Positions 52,482-62,305 are shown, counted from the stretch's first letter. The stretch is DNA of 64,000 bases from Paracoccaceae bacterium (GCA_017510335.1 JAFWNM010000043.1:1-64000); one strand, 5' to 3'. Numbers and translations are program-made. The notes: generated by a model from the sequence alone, not told the origin.

Positions 52482-52711
52482 GGCGCGGCTGCAGTTCTGC
52501 ACGACCGCCCCGACTGTGTGATCAGGGGCAAGGCCGGGCACGGTTCTGCGCCTGTCCCACGCGGCGCGTGCTTCAGGGGGCTGGATGGCAGCCCAGCGCC
52601 CCAGAATGGCCGGGCCTGCCGCGCCCAGAAATTTACCGTTCGGACAGTGTGCGGTATCATGGTGGCAATATATGGCGCGCGCTGGCACTTCACCGCGCCC
52701 CACACTGACCC
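52482..52711. other. Gap between convergent dsbA-like and aldehyde dehydrogenase genes
   Basis: I see no gene and no clear terminator in these 230 bp. The sequence is GC-rich without long open frames of protein-like character. Confidence 0.35.
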
Positions 52712-54202
52712 TTATCCCGCATCGATCCATACAGATTTGGTTTCAAGAAACGCGTCCAGATGTTCGACACCGCATTCGCGGCCATGGCCGGATTGTTTCA
52801 TCCCCCCCATGGGCACTGCAGGGTCCATAAGCTGGTAGGAATTGACCCAGACAGTTCCTGCACGGATACGTCGGCTCATCCGGTGCGCGCAGCCCAGATC
52901 GCGCGTCCAGACCCCGGCCCCAAGGCCGTATTCGGTATCATTCGCCATTTTAACGGCATCGGCTTCGGTGTCGAAGGGGATGACAACCGCGACCGGGCCA
53001 AAAATTTCTTCCCGCACAATCGTCATGTCCGAAGATACGTTTGAAAAGATGGTGGGTGCCACGAAACACCCCGTTTCCAAGGCGCCCGCCAGCCGCTGGC
53101 CACCCACCACGGCAGTGGCCCCTGCGGTCTTTCCGGCATCCAGATAGGACATAACGCGCATCAACTGGCGTTCTGACGCGATGGGACCAATTTGCGTTGC
53201 AGGATCGGTGGCCGGCCCCACCTGCAGGGCGCGGGCGAAATCTGCCATGCGGGTAACGACTTCATCAAAGACGGGACGTTGCACGAAAATGCGACTTCCT
53301 GACGAACAGACCTGTCCGGTATTGCCAAACACCCCCATGGCCGCGCCTGCCACGGCGCGGTCCAGATCAGCATCGGCAAACACGATGTCCGGGGATTTGC
53401 CGCCCAGTTCCAGCGACAGCCGCTTCAGGTTCCCCATCGACGCCGCGATGATCTGGCGCCCGGTTGCGGTTGATCCGGTGAAGGCAATCTTGTCCACGCC
53501 CGGATGCGCTGCAAGTGCCGCGCCCGCCTCAAGTCCATAGCCGGTGACCATATTTACCACGCCGGGCGGCAGCCCTGCTTCCTGCAACAGTTCCATCAAC
53601 CGGATTGACGACAGCGACGCATCCTCGGACGGTTTGAGCACCAGCGTGCACCCCGCCGCCAGAACCGGGCACAGCTTGATCAGGGCCGCAGGGAACGGGG
53701 CGTTCCACGGAATGATGGCCCCCACCACACCGACGGGTTCGCGCAAGGTATAGCTGACCACATCGCCGGGAATTGAATTCGAGATTGTGCGCCCTTCTAT
53801 CGCGGTCACGAGCCCCGCATAGAACCGGATGACCGAAGGCGACCTGCGCCGCATCACGGGCAGGCGGGCAATCGGCGCGCCCATTTCCAGCGTGTCGATC
53901 ATGGCCAGATCGTCGATATTGGCCTCGACCAGATCTGCCAGCCGCAACAGGATGCGCTGGCGGTCTGCGGGCGTCATGCGCGCCCACTCGCCTTCCAGTG
54001 CCGCGCGCGCACTGCTGACCGCGCGATCAATATCTTCGCTGCCGCCGCGTGCAATGCGCGCCAAGGGGGCACCGCTGGAGGGGTCCACCGTAGGGAAATC
54101 GCGCCCGTCCGCAGCGTCGCACCAGCTACCGTTTATGAATATCTGCTGGACGGGCCTGTTTAGCAGGGCCGGGCGCGGCGGGATCTGGAAATGTTGGGTC
54201 AT
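52712..54202 (-). CDS. Aldehyde dehydrogenase family protein
   Basis: The 496-residue NAD(P)-dependent enzyme has the catalytic Glu in SLELGGKSPDIVFADADLD and Cys in GNTGQVCSSGSRIFVQ, with the Rossmann signature FTGSTATGRQI. It has the full family length and most resembles betaine-aldehyde or aromatic-aldehyde dehydrogenases. GGAGG precedes the ATG by 6 bases. It is the last gene of the P450-TRAP-GMC operon and should turn the aldehyde made by the GMC enzyme next to it into an acid. Confidence 0.88.
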   Translation of the reverse strand: MTQHFQIPPRPALLNRPVQQIFINGSWCDAADGRDFPTVDPSSGAPLARIARGGSEDIDRAVSSARAALEGEWARMTPADRQRILLRLADLVEANIDDLAMIDTLEMGAPIARLPVMRRRSPSVIRFYAGLVTAIEGRTISNSIPGDVVSYTLREPVGVVGAIIPWNAPFPAALIKLCPVLAAGCTLVLKPSEDASLSSIRLMELLQEAGLPPGVVNMVTGYGLEAGAALAAHPGVDKIAFTGSTATGRQIIAASMGNLKRLSLELGGKSPDIVFADADLDRAVAGAAMGVFGNTGQVCSSGSRIFVQRPVFDEVVTRMADFARALQVGPATDPATQIGPIASERQLMRVMSYLDAGKTAGATAVVGGQRLAGALETGCFVAPTIFSNVSSDMTIVREEIFGPVAVVIPFDTEADAVKMANDTEYGLGAGVWTRDLGCAHRMSRRIRAGTVWVNSYQLMDPAVPMGGMKQSGHGRECGVEHLDAFLETKSVWIDAG

Positions 54203-54220
54203 CTGTTCCTCCGGTCAGGG

Positions 54221-55840
54221 TCAGGCCGCGTCCGCAAGGCGGGCGGCACGAATAAGGTCTGCGGCGCGTTCGGCAATCATCACGACAGGGGCCGCCGTAT
54301 TGCCGGAAGGGATTGTCGGCATGACTGACGCATCAACGATGCGCAGACCGGACAGGCCAATCAGGCGTAAGTCAGGGGTCACAACAGCATCTGGTCCATG
54401 CCCCATGCGGCAGGTGCCGACCGGATGGAACACTGTGGCAACAACCTGCCGCGCATATGCAATCAGCGCGTCGCGATCATGGACATCCGCCCCGGGCGAG
54501 GTTTCTTGCGGGGTGAAGGCTGCCATTGCGGGCTGGGCCATGATACGCCGCACCAGACCGACCGCCCGCACAGCAAGGTCCACATCTTCGGGGTGGCCAA
54601 GATAATTGTTCAGGATCTCCGGCTGCACTGACGGGTCGGGGTCAGTGATATGGACATGCCCCCGCGCTGCAGGGCGCAGGTTGCACGCCGAGGATGTAAT
54701 TCCCGGCCACGGGTGCAGCGGCCCGCCAACACTGTCATAGCTGGCCGCCGAAACATGGATTTGCACATCCGGCACCGCCACCCCGTCCGTGACCGATGCA
54801 AACGCCGCCAGCAGGGGCGGCTGCGCAGACATAGGGCCGCTGCGCATCAGCGCCCATTGTGCCGCCATCACCGCGCGCCCCAGAAAACTGCGCCCTGAAT
54901 CGTTCAGTGTAGGGGTGCCGTCCAGCCGGTGCTGCACGCGAATTTGCCAATGATCCTGCAGGTTTTCCCCCACGCCGGGCAGGTTCAGGACAGGGGCTAT
55001 TCCAAGCGCCGAAAGCCGCGACGCCTGCCCGATGCCAGAGCGTTCCAGCACCCCAGGCGAGGCATAGGCCCCGGCCGACAAGATGATCTCGCGCCCCGCG
55101 CGCACAATGTGGGGTTCGCCGCGGTGGATAAGCTGCACCCCGGCTACGCGGCTGCCTTCGACAACAAGCCTTTGAACCATCGCGCCGGTCACAACGGTCA
55201 GGTTGGCGCGTCCCTTCGCCGGTGTCAGAAATGCTTTGGCGGTTGTCTGGCGCCTGCCGTGATGAATGGTTGCGCGAAAATACGCGACGCCTTCATTCTC
55301 GCCGCAATTATAGTCGGGTGTTCGGGGAATTCCGGCCTGTTCAGCGGCGTCGATATAGGCATCCAGCGCGGGCCAGCGCATTCCGGGGTCGGAATTGATC
55401 CATGGCCCTTGTTGGCCGTGCCCTTGCTGGGGCGGGCCTTCTGCGCATTCAGACCGCATGAAATACGGCACCACATCGGCCCACCCCCAGCCTGTGCACC
55501 CCATATCGGCCCAACCGTCATAATCAGTTCGGTGACCGCGCACATAGACCATGCCATTCATGCCCGAACACCCACCCAGCATGCGCCCGCGCGGCAAGGG
55601 CATGGTGCGACCGTTCAGATGCGGTTCCGGCGCGCTGTGCCACATCCAGTCGAAGCGCGGATTGCCGATGACATGACCCAGCAGAAGCGGAATTTCCACC
55701 CGCAGGTCGCGCCCTGTGCCGCCAGCTTCCAGCAGCAGCACCGACATGCGGGGGTCCTCGCTTAGCCTGTTGGCCAGAACGCAACCGGCTGTGCCACCGC
55801 CAATGATGACGTAATCCCAGGTTTGGTCAAACATGCCCAT
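54221..55840 (-). CDS. GMC-family FAD-dependent alcohol/choline dehydrogenase
   Basis: The 539-residue flavoenzyme begins with the FAD motif YVIIGGGTAGCVLANRL, and has ARGRMLGGCSGMNGMVYVRG-like GMC signature 1 (PRGRMLGGCSGMNGMVYVRG), GAYASPGVLERSGIG signature 2, and the C-terminal His pair in VFHPVGTCRMG and SGNTAAPV. I chose the ATG at 55840, just two bases after the TRAP permease stop and with GGGGGTGA upstream; 55834 also fits. It oxidises a primary alcohol to an aldehyde, which its neighbour can oxidise further. It resembles BetA but the P450 and TRAP context points to another substrate. Confidence 0.88.
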   Translation of the reverse strand: MGMFDQTWDYVIIGGGTAGCVLANRLSEDPRMSVLLLEAGGTGRDLRVEIPLLLGHVIGNPRFDWMWHSAPEPHLNGRTMPLPRGRMLGGCSGMNGMVYVRGHRTDYDGWADMGCTGWGWADVVPYFMRSECAEGPPQQGHGQQGPWINSDPGMRWPALDAYIDAAEQAGIPRTPDYNCGENEGVAYFRATIHHGRRQTTAKAFLTPAKGRANLTVVTGAMVQRLVVEGSRVAGVQLIHRGEPHIVRAGREIILSAGAYASPGVLERSGIGQASRLSALGIAPVLNLPGVGENLQDHWQIRVQHRLDGTPTLNDSGRSFLGRAVMAAQWALMRSGPMSAQPPLLAAFASVTDGVAVPDVQIHVSAASYDSVGGPLHPWPGITSSACNLRPAARGHVHITDPDPSVQPEILNNYLGHPEDVDLAVRAVGLVRRIMAQPAMAAFTPQETSPGADVHDRDALIAYARQVVATVFHPVGTCRMGHGPDAVVTPDLRLIGLSGLRIVDASVMPTIPSGNTAAPVVMIAERAADLIRAARLADAA

Positions 55841-55842
55841 GC

Positions 55843-57162
55843 TCACCCCCGCATCAGATCGGGCAGGAACAGCACGATCACCGGAAACAGGACCAGCAGC
55901 AGCACGACAATCAGATCGCACACCAGAAACCAGCCGACCCCCTTGAAAATTTTTTGCAACGGTATGGTGTCACCGACCACACTTTTGACCACATAGACAT
56001 TGAACCCAAGGGGCGGGGTCAACATGCCTATCTCTATGAACTTCACGGCCAGCACGCCGAACCATATCAGGCTCATGTCCATCGCGTTCACCAAGGGCAC
56101 AAAGACAGGCATGGTGATCAGCAAAATGCCAAGTGGGTCAAGGAACATACCCAGGATCAGGAAGATAACCGTGATGGCCAGCATCACCAGCAGCGGATCA
56201 AGGCCCAACGGGGCAATGGTATCTGCCAGAATGCGGCTCATTCCGGTAAGCGCCAGAAACCGCGTATACAAAAGCGCGCCGATCCCCACGAAGAATATCT
56301 GGGCGGTCACGGCCATCGAGTCCTTCAGCGCCTCGATGAATTTTCCGACATTCATTTTGCCTTGCAGGACTGCGATCACAAGCGCAAGAAACGCCCCCGC
56401 TGCGCCCACTTCTGTGGGGGTGACCGTGCCGGAATACAGGGCACCGACAATTCCCACCATCAAAAGCGCAATGGGCCAGATTTCGGCAAGCGCCAGCCAG
56501 CGCGCACGCCGCAGGTCGGGTTCATCATCCAGCGAAATACGCGGCGCAAGCGACGGGTTGTGCATGCAGCGCAACAGGATCATCACCGAATACAGTGCTG
56601 CTGTCAAAAGCCCGGGCAACACCCCCGCCAACAGAAGTGCGGTTATCGACACTTCCGCAAACACGCCGAAAATTACCAGCAGGATCGACGGCGGGATCAG
56701 CGCTGCAATTGTGCCCGCACTGGCCACCGTGCCCGCAGCCAGCCCCTTTTCATAGCCCGCCTTCAGCATTTCAGGAATGGCAATGCGCCCCATGGTCGCC
56801 GAAGCCGCCACCGAAGACCCGCAGCCCGCAGCAAACCCCGCGCAGGCCATGTTCGTTGCCACCGCCAGCCCGCCGGGAAGGGCGGCAAGCCACAGGCGGG
56901 CCGCCTTGAACAGGGCAGTTGCCGTGCCCGACACTGCCACAATCGCCCCCATCAGCAGGAACATCGGGATGGCCGACAAGTCCCAGTTGGCGACAAAATT
57001 ATAGGGCACTTCCCTTAGCTGGCCCAGCGCTGTGTTCCAGCCCCGCACATACCAGAAGCCGCCAAACGCCACGGTTCCCAGCGCCACGCCAATCGGCACC
57101 CGCAGCGAAATCAGAAACAAAACCACCGCAAGGCTGGTTCCGCCAAGAACAAGACCTGTCAT
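55843..57162 (-). CDS. TRAP transporter large permease (DctM)
   Basis: The 439-residue protein has about 12 spans and the DctM hallmarks ASAGTIAALIPPSILLVIFG and LGMFLDPLGILLITMPVF, plus LTPPLGFNVYVVKSVVG near the C-terminus. It starts within the stop codon of the small permease gene. With DctQ and DctP it forms a complete TRAP importer of the DctP class, usually for carboxylates. Confidence 0.93.
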   Translation of the reverse strand: MTGLVLGGTSLAVVLFLISLRVPIGVALGTVAFGGFWYVRGWNTALGQLREVPYNFVANWDLSAIPMFLLMGAIVAVSGTATALFKAARLWLAALPGGLAVATNMACAGFAAGCGSSVAASATMGRIAIPEMLKAGYEKGLAAGTVASAGTIAALIPPSILLVIFGVFAEVSITALLLAGVLPGLLTAALYSVMILLRCMHNPSLAPRISLDDEPDLRRARWLALAEIWPIALLMVGIVGALYSGTVTPTEVGAAGAFLALVIAVLQGKMNVGKFIEALKDSMAVTAQIFFVGIGALLYTRFLALTGMSRILADTIAPLGLDPLLVMLAITVIFLILGMFLDPLGILLITMPVFVPLVNAMDMSLIWFGVLAVKFIEIGMLTPPLGFNVYVVKSVVGDTIPLQKIFKGVGWFLVCDLIVVLLLVLFPVIVLFLPDLMRG

Positions 57163-57665
57163 TACAGGGACTCCCTATCGGGTGTTGACAGGCTGCGAAG
57201 CAGGCGGATCAGCACATGCAAAAACAAAAGTCCGCAAGCCAGCGGGACAATCCATCGTCCCTGCCAGACCGGGATTACCGCGATTTGCAGGTCAATGAAT
57301 TCCCCCGACGCCGTGCGCCGCTGCGCACTTTCAAACGCCATCCATGTCAGCATGCCAACATAGACCAGCATCAGCGTGGTGCTGAACAGATCGACCAGCC
57401 GCCGCATTCCCCCGCGCATGCTGGAGGTGAACACATCGACAGACATTTGCCCAAGGTTGCGCGACACGAATGCAAGCGGCAGGAACGCCAGCGCGACCAT
57501 ATAGTAGCGCGCGGCCACCACATTGGTGCCGTGCAAGGGCGCATTCAGCACTGTCCGGCTGAACACGTCCACCGCGACATGCGCCATCATCGCCGCCCCT
57601 GCAAGGGCGGCGATATAAAGGCACCAGCGTTCCAGCACTTCCAGAATATCATCAAGTTTCTGCAC
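57162..57665 (-). CDS. TRAP transporter small permease (DctQ)
   Basis: A 167-residue membrane protein with four predicted spans and the DctQ-family feature FSRTVLNAPLHGTNVVAARY. It shares one base with the following large permease gene and lies 21 bp after the binding-protein gene. It is required for assembly of the transport complex. Confidence 0.88.
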   Translation of the reverse strand: MQKLDDILEVLERWCLYIAALAGAAMMAHVAVDVFSRTVLNAPLHGTNVVAARYYMVALAFLPLAFVSRNLGQMSVDVFTSSMRGGMRRLVDLFSTTLMLVYVGMLTWMAFESAQRRTASGEFIDLQIAVIPVWQGRWIVPLACGLLFLHVLIRLLRSLSTPDRESL

Positions 57666-57686
57666 GTCAGGTCCGCCAGTCAGGGG

Positions 57687-58808
57687 TTACAGATCGTCAG
57701 GATCGACCTTGGAATAGACTTCATCCCACAGGACTTCGGCGAATTTCTCGACGTCCTCGCCAATCTCCTCGGACAGGGCGCGCCACTTTACCAGAAGTTC
57801 GGCATAGCTGTCGTATATCTGCGCTGCATCGGCCACGCCGAAACCTTCGGCACGGCTGATATGGCTTTCGCGTTCCTGCGCCTGATAGGCAGCCATCATT
57901 GTGTCGAAATCCTCGCCCACGGGCACGAATTCAACGCCGAATTCACTGACAGCTTGTGCCACGTTATCGGCGTTTTGCTTGATGAACAGATCGATTGTCT
58001 GGGTTGCGCCGACATAGGCCGCCCCGCGCAGATGCGCGATCTGCTGGTCGCGCGTCATTGCCTTGAACACTTCGCGGTTCAACCAAAGCGCCAGAACCGG
58101 CGATGAGACACCCAATGAAAAATCGGTCACATGCTTGGCGAATTCCCCATAGCCGAAGGTCTTGAGCCAGCCCGAAACACCTGCCACGCAATCCAGCCCG
58201 CCGCGTTGCAGCAGTGTGACCGCTTCAGTCAGGGATGCCGAAATCACCTGCGCGCCGGCTTCGTTCAATATGCCCAGCGACGCGCCGGACGCGCGGACGC
58301 GCTTGCCGCGAATATCCTCGACTGTGGTGATTGGCTGGCGGCACATCAGATAGAACGGCGCCCCCGCATAGCCCCCCAGTGGCAGCGCGTCCTGCGCGCG
58401 GGCCTCTGCCAGGCAAGACGGGCAATTCAGCATGATCGTTTCCACCGATGCGCCCGCCGCTGCAACCGGGTCCGACCCGGGCACGACGGTTGAATACAGC
58501 ATCGACATTGCCGGGGTCAGGTCCGGCACGTAGGTTGGCACCGCGACGCCTGCATCCATAAGTAGATCGCGCACCGCTGCAAAGGTTTCCACCCCGCCGG
58601 CAAGTTGTCCACCGGGCATCAGTTCCCATGTGATTTCGCCATCTGTTTCTTCGGCAATTCGGTTGAACATTTCGGGCAATGCGCCGGCGTTCAGCCAATC
58701 CGTTGCCGGAACCCAGGACCCATAGACATAGTCCTGCGCCGCCACTGGGGCTGCTACCCCTGCGGCAAGGGCCACGGCAAGCGCTGCCTTCCTTGCAAAA
58801 TCTTTCAT
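57687..58808 (-). CDS. TRAP transporter solute-binding protein (DctP)
   Basis: The 373-residue precursor has a signal peptide ending at VAA (about residue 24) and the DctP-family pattern, with GKRVRASGASLGILNEAGA and the conserved Arg that binds carboxylates. Length is slightly over the usual 330. GGGAGG lies before the ATG. It contains an unusual Cys pair region (NCPSCLAEARAQ, YLMCRQP). It lies 54 bp after the P450 gene in the same operon, so the ligand may be the P450 substrate. Confidence 0.9.
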   Translation of the reverse strand: MKDFARKAALAVALAAGVAAPVAAQDYVYGSWVPATDWLNAGALPEMFNRIAEETDGEITWELMPGGQLAGGVETFAAVRDLLMDAGVAVPTYVPDLTPAMSMLYSTVVPGSDPVAAAGASVETIMLNCPSCLAEARAQDALPLGGYAGAPFYLMCRQPITTVEDIRGKRVRASGASLGILNEAGAQVISASLTEAVTLLQRGGLDCVAGVSGWLKTFGYGEFAKHVTDFSLGVSSPVLALWLNREVFKAMTRDQQIAHLRGAAYVGATQTIDLFIKQNADNVAQAVSEFGVEFVPVGEDFDTMMAAYQAQERESHISRAEGFGVADAAQIYDSYAELLVKWRALSEEIGEDVEKFAEVLWDEVYSKVDPDDL

Positions 58809-58855
58809 TTCATTCCTCCCGGTGAATGCTGGGTTGGCCCCAGCGGCTGGTAGTC

Positions 58856-58872
58856 CCCGGCGTCATGCCGGG
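58856..58872 (-). other. Small hairpin spanning the P450 stop codon
   Basis: CCCGGC (58856-58861) and GCCGGG (58867-58872) pair around GTCAT; the P450 stop codon (58863-58865) is in the loop. It may slow decay or partly terminate transcription before the dctP gene. No T-run follows. Confidence 0.4.
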
Positions 58873-60056
58873 ATCACGCTGACAGGCAGGCGGGCATGGC
58901 CGCGCAGCCAGTTTGTATGTGTCAATTCCGGTTTCCCGTTCAGGTCGATGGCGCGGAAATGGCGTGCCATGGCCGTCAGGACGGCGACGGCTTCCAGCCG
59001 CGCGATGACCTGGCCCACGCATCCATGCACGCCGACCCCGAAGGACAGATGCCCGCGCGTGCGCCGCGCGATGTCGAAAACATCGGGGCGGTCAAAAGCG
59101 CGCGGGTCGCGATTGCCTGCCGCGATGAACAGCAGAACCTTCTGCCCCTCGCGCAGCGGCGTTCCCCGAAAACTTGTATCCTTGGCCACAGTCCGGCCAA
59201 CCAAGTGGCTGGGGGGATGCAGGCGCAGGGTTTCCTCGAACGCGGCGGCGGCGCGCGTGGGGTCTGCGCGCAGAAGATCCCATTGATCAGGGTTTTCCGC
59301 CAGCGCGCGAATGGCATTGCCGATACCATAGATCGTTGTATCCAGTCCCGCAGACAGGAAAGTGCGCACCAGAAGCCCGGCTTCGGCGGGGGTGATTGTG
59401 CCTGTATCGGCATGTGCATAAATGGCCGCGCCAAACCCGCCCGGTGCCAGATTTTCACGCGCGCATTGCTGCGTGACCCATGCGACCGACTCGCGGGCGT
59501 GTTCCTCGGCCTTTTGCCAGATTGCGTTTCGTGGCCCAAGGGAATTGAAATTCAGGCTGGCATAGCGCAGCAAATGGTCGCGCCCGTCTTGCTGAAGGCC
59601 CACGGCATCCGGCAAAACCGCCATTGGCAAGGCTTTCGCCAGGTCGGCTGCGGCGTCAAACTGACCGCGCTGTGCCAGATCACGCACCATACGGTCTGCT
59701 TGCGCTTCGGTCTGGGCCTTGAACTGTTCAAGTGAACGTAGCGACAGGATGTCGTTGAGCACACCGCGCGCGCGGTTGTGGTCGGGTGGGTCCGTATCCA
59801 GAATAACCGAAGGCACACGCCAGCCATCCTTGCGAATATCGACGATGCCTGTGCCACCTGTGGATGTGAAAACCTGCCAGTTGCGCAGGATTTCGCGGCA
59901 TATCTCATGGCGGCCCGTTGCCAGAATGCCATGACTTGACACAAAGACAAGTTCCCCCGCATCGCGGATATGCGCGTCAATCTGTCCCGGTCGGCATATC
60001 TCCGCATCTGAAAACGGATCGCCCGCGATCACGGGCAAATCGGTTATCACTTTCAT
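58863..60056 (-). CDS. Cytochrome P450, CYP199-like
   Basis: The 397-residue bacterial class I P450 has the haem-binding Cys346 in SFGVGVHGCVGQVIARLEA, the oxygen-activating I helix SAGLDTT (237-241), and the ExxR pair Glu275-Arg278 in FEETLR. The sequence around the Cys and the I helix resembles CYP199-type enzymes that demethylate or hydroxylate para-substituted benzoates, but that is from memory. The ATG at 60056 is chosen because GGGGG lies 9 bases before it; the first ATG (60065) directly abuts that motif. No ferredoxin or reductase gene is nearby, so redox partners must come from elsewhere. Confidence 0.88.
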   Translation of the reverse strand: MKVITDLPVIAGDPFSDAEICRPGQIDAHIRDAGELVFVSSHGILATGRHEICREILRNWQVFTSTGGTGIVDIRKDGWRVPSVILDTDPPDHNRARGVLNDILSLRSLEQFKAQTEAQADRMVRDLAQRGQFDAAADLAKALPMAVLPDAVGLQQDGRDHLLRYASLNFNSLGPRNAIWQKAEEHARESVAWVTQQCARENLAPGGFGAAIYAHADTGTITPAEAGLLVRTFLSAGLDTTIYGIGNAIRALAENPDQWDLLRADPTRAAAAFEETLRLHPPSHLVGRTVAKDTSFRGTPLREGQKVLLFIAAGNRDPRAFDRPDVFDIARRTRGHLSFGVGVHGCVGQVIARLEAVAVLTAMARHFRAIDLNGKPELTHTNWLRGHARLPVSVIPA

Positions 60057-60210
60057 CGTGAACATCCCCCTGGGGTGCGACCCTCCTCATGCGCCGCAAT
60101 ATCCCCGATCCAATTCTTGCTACATGAAATTTGCTTTGCAAAGGGGGCAAAACTATAAATTATTAGTCTGATCTATTAGTTTTATTCATGACTGCGCTTC
60201 AGGAGGGACT
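60057..60210. promoter_or_regulatory. Divergent promoter region of P450 and LysR genes
   Basis: An AT-rich segment contains AAACTA (60150-60155) and TAGTTT (60177-60182) as inverted repeats and two copies of ATTAG inside. It has the look of a LysR binding site placed between the two divergent start codons. Confidence 0.45.
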
Positions 60211-61122
60211 ATGCATATCGATCTGAAAGGGCTGGAAGCCTTCATTGCAATCGCGGATGCAGGCAGTTTTCTGGGCGCGGCAGAGCGTCTGAACCTGTCA
60301 CAAACAGCACTAAGCCACAGAATTGCCAAGATCGAAGCCGATCTTGGCGTCACCCTTATTGCGCGCACATCGCGCAGGCTTTCGCTTACGGCGGAAGGGC
60401 GTGAATTGCTGCCCCGCGCGCGCGCCTCTCTGGGGGAACTGTCGGTTCTTGTGGCGGATTTCCGGCATCGCGGGCAGGCGCGCAAGCGCCAGATTATGGT
60501 TGGATGTATCCCGACATTGGTTGCCGGGGTCATGGCCCCGGCGCTTCAGACATTCATGCAGACCTATCCATCTGTCCGGGTGCGCGTGCAGGATGGATAT
60601 GCCTCGGTGCTGGCAGAAATGGTGCGCACGGCACAAATCGATCTGTCCCTGATGGTCACGCGCGGCACGCATTTCGAAACTGTATTCGAGCCGCTGCGCA
60701 GCGAGGGGTTTGTTCTGTGCTGCCGGCCGGATCATGCGCTTGCGCGGCATAACTCGCTTCGGTTCGGTGACCTGGAAGGCTATGATCTGATTGGTAACAG
60801 CGTCATAGCCGATGCAATGCGCGATATTGACCAGTTGTTGCAATGGCGCTTTCGCGTGGAAAATGTGGCAACAGCCATCGCCATGGTCGAGGCCGGGCTG
60901 GGGGTCACGCTGGTGCCCGCGCTGGCCATGGGACAGCATAACCGCGCCAGGCTGTCGGCAGTGCCGCTTGCGGAACCGGCGGTGGTGCGGCGTCTTGGCC
61001 TGCTGACCCGGCCGGATATGCCCCTTTCCAGCCCTGCGGCCCATCTGGCCGAGATCCTGCGAGAGGCCATGTGGGACGGAAGCGCGGCTTCATTCGTGAC
61101 TAAGGATGAAACATATTCATAG
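60211..61122 (+). CDS. LysR-family transcriptional regulator
   Basis: The 303-residue regulator has a winged helix at residues 4-62 (GSFLGAAERLNLSQTALSHR) and a full-length effector domain. It is divergent from the P450 gene and 118 bp before a NitT/TauT-type ABC operon on its own strand. It may therefore control the P450-TRAP-GMC operon, the ABC operon, or both. A GGAGGG ribosome-binding site precedes the ATG. Confidence 0.88.
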   Translation: MHIDLKGLEAFIAIADAGSFLGAAERLNLSQTALSHRIAKIEADLGVTLIARTSRRLSLTAEGRELLPRARASLGELSVLVADFRHRGQARKRQIMVGCIPTLVAGVMAPALQTFMQTYPSVRVRVQDGYASVLAEMVRTAQIDLSLMVTRGTHFETVFEPLRSEGFVLCCRPDHALARHNSLRFGDLEGYDLIGNSVIADAMRDIDQLLQWRFRVENVATAIAMVEAGLGVTLVPALAMGQHNRARLSAVPLAEPAVVRRLGLLTRPDMPLSSPAAHLAEILREAMWDGSAASFVTKDETYS

Positions 61123-61240
61123 ATACTGGAAATCAAAGAATTTGACGATGTGCTGATGCCCGGTATGGTGCTGGTGTGCACCGTGATGTCCGGCCTGGTT
61201 GCCGACGGACCGGGCGCGCACCAGCATTTGGGAGGATGCC

Positions 61241-62287
61241 ATGTCTAAATTCGGTAGCGTCAAACGTGTGCTTGCGACCACAACGATTGTTGCGTCGCTG
61301 GCTTATGCCCCTGCGGGCCTTGCGCAGGAAAATGAAACGGTCCGCCTTGGGCTGCTGCGCGTCTCGTCGCAGGCGCCGTTTTTCGTGGGGGCCGCGAAGG
61401 GCTATTTTGAAGAAGTCGGGATTGACGTGGAAATCGTGTTCTTCGATGCGGCTGTGCCCGCAACGCTGGCCATTGCGTCAGGGGATGTCGACCTGTCGAT
61501 CGTGGGTTTCATTCCGGCCTTCTTCAACCTTGCCGCAGATGGTAGCCTGAAGGTTGTTTCCGGCCATGCGCGCGAAACCGCCGGGTTCCAGAATACCGGC
61601 TTTTTCGTATCCACGCAGGCTTGGGAAGCGGGCGTGCGCGAATTTTCCGACCTGGGCGGACGGTCCCTGGGGCTGACAACCATGGGATCAACCGCGCATT
61701 TCATGTCGGCGATGATTGCCGAAAGCGCTGGCGTTGACCCTTCCAGCATTCGGTATGTTCCCGCCCAGGGGTTGGGCAATCTTGCGGCCATGGTGCAGGG
61801 TGGGCAGACCGATGTGGTTGCAGGCGCAAGCACCGGGTTCCTGCCCCTGTATCAGGAAGGGCAGATCGAACTGATGGGCTGGGCAGGGGATGCCTTGACC
61901 ATGCAATTATCTGCCTTGGCCACAAGTGCCGACATGATTGAAACCCGGCGTGACGCCATCGAAGCTGTCATCAGCGTCTATGAACGCGTGAAGGATGAAT
62001 ATTACGCCGCCCTTGTCGATAACAGAAACGAGGATGGAACCTTCATTGATCAGGCGCTTGCAGATGACTTCCTTGGCATCGTGGAGGAATACACCGGCAT
62101 TTCGGCCGGGGCGATGTCACGGTCGATCAGCGCCATCGACGCGCGCTTGGATGTCGGCAACATCGTAGCCGCGGCAGAGTGGTATTATGCGCAGGGCTTC
62201 ATGGACCAGCCTGCAGATCCTGCGATGTTTCTGGACCTGTCTTTCGTCGAGGGTCATGAGAACATTCCCGACGGGTTCGGGAACTGA
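61241..62287 (+). CDS. ABC transporter substrate-binding protein (NitT/TauT type)
   Basis: The 348-residue precursor has a signal peptide ending at GLA (about residue 29) and the NMT1/SsuA-like start VRLGLLRVSSQAPFFVGAAK, followed by GYFEEVGIDVEIVFF and ASGDVDLSIVG. The ATG at 61241 has GGGAGG upstream, which decides the start; the frame extends 14 codons further. Proteins of this class bind nitrate, taurine, sulfonates, pyrimidine precursors or aromatic acids. Confidence 0.9.
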   Translation: MSKFGSVKRVLATTTIVASLAYAPAGLAQENETVRLGLLRVSSQAPFFVGAAKGYFEEVGIDVEIVFFDAAVPATLAIASGDVDLSIVGFIPAFFNLAADGSLKVVSGHARETAGFQNTGFFVSTQAWEAGVREFSDLGGRSLGLTTMGSTAHFMSAMIAESAGVDPSSIRYVPAQGLGNLAAMVQGGQTDVVAGASTGFLPLYQEGQIELMGWAGDALTMQLSALATSADMIETRRDAIEAVISVYERVKDEYYAALVDNRNEDGTFIDQALADDFLGIVEEYTGISAGAMSRSISAIDARLDVGNIVAAAEWYYAQGFMDQPADPAMFLDLSFVEGHENIPDGFGN

Positions 62288-62305
62288 AGCGCGAAGGAAC
62301 TGTAA

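Noticed and set aside
54221-55840. Calling the GMC and aldehyde dehydrogenase pair betA/betB for glycine betaine synthesis
   Set aside because: The operon also encodes a P450 and a TRAP importer and has no betI or choline transporter, so another alcohol is more likely.
55954-57018. 354-codon plus-strand frame opposite the TRAP large permease
   Set aside because: Rich in His, Gln, Arg and without motif, as expected for the complement of a hydrophobic membrane protein gene.
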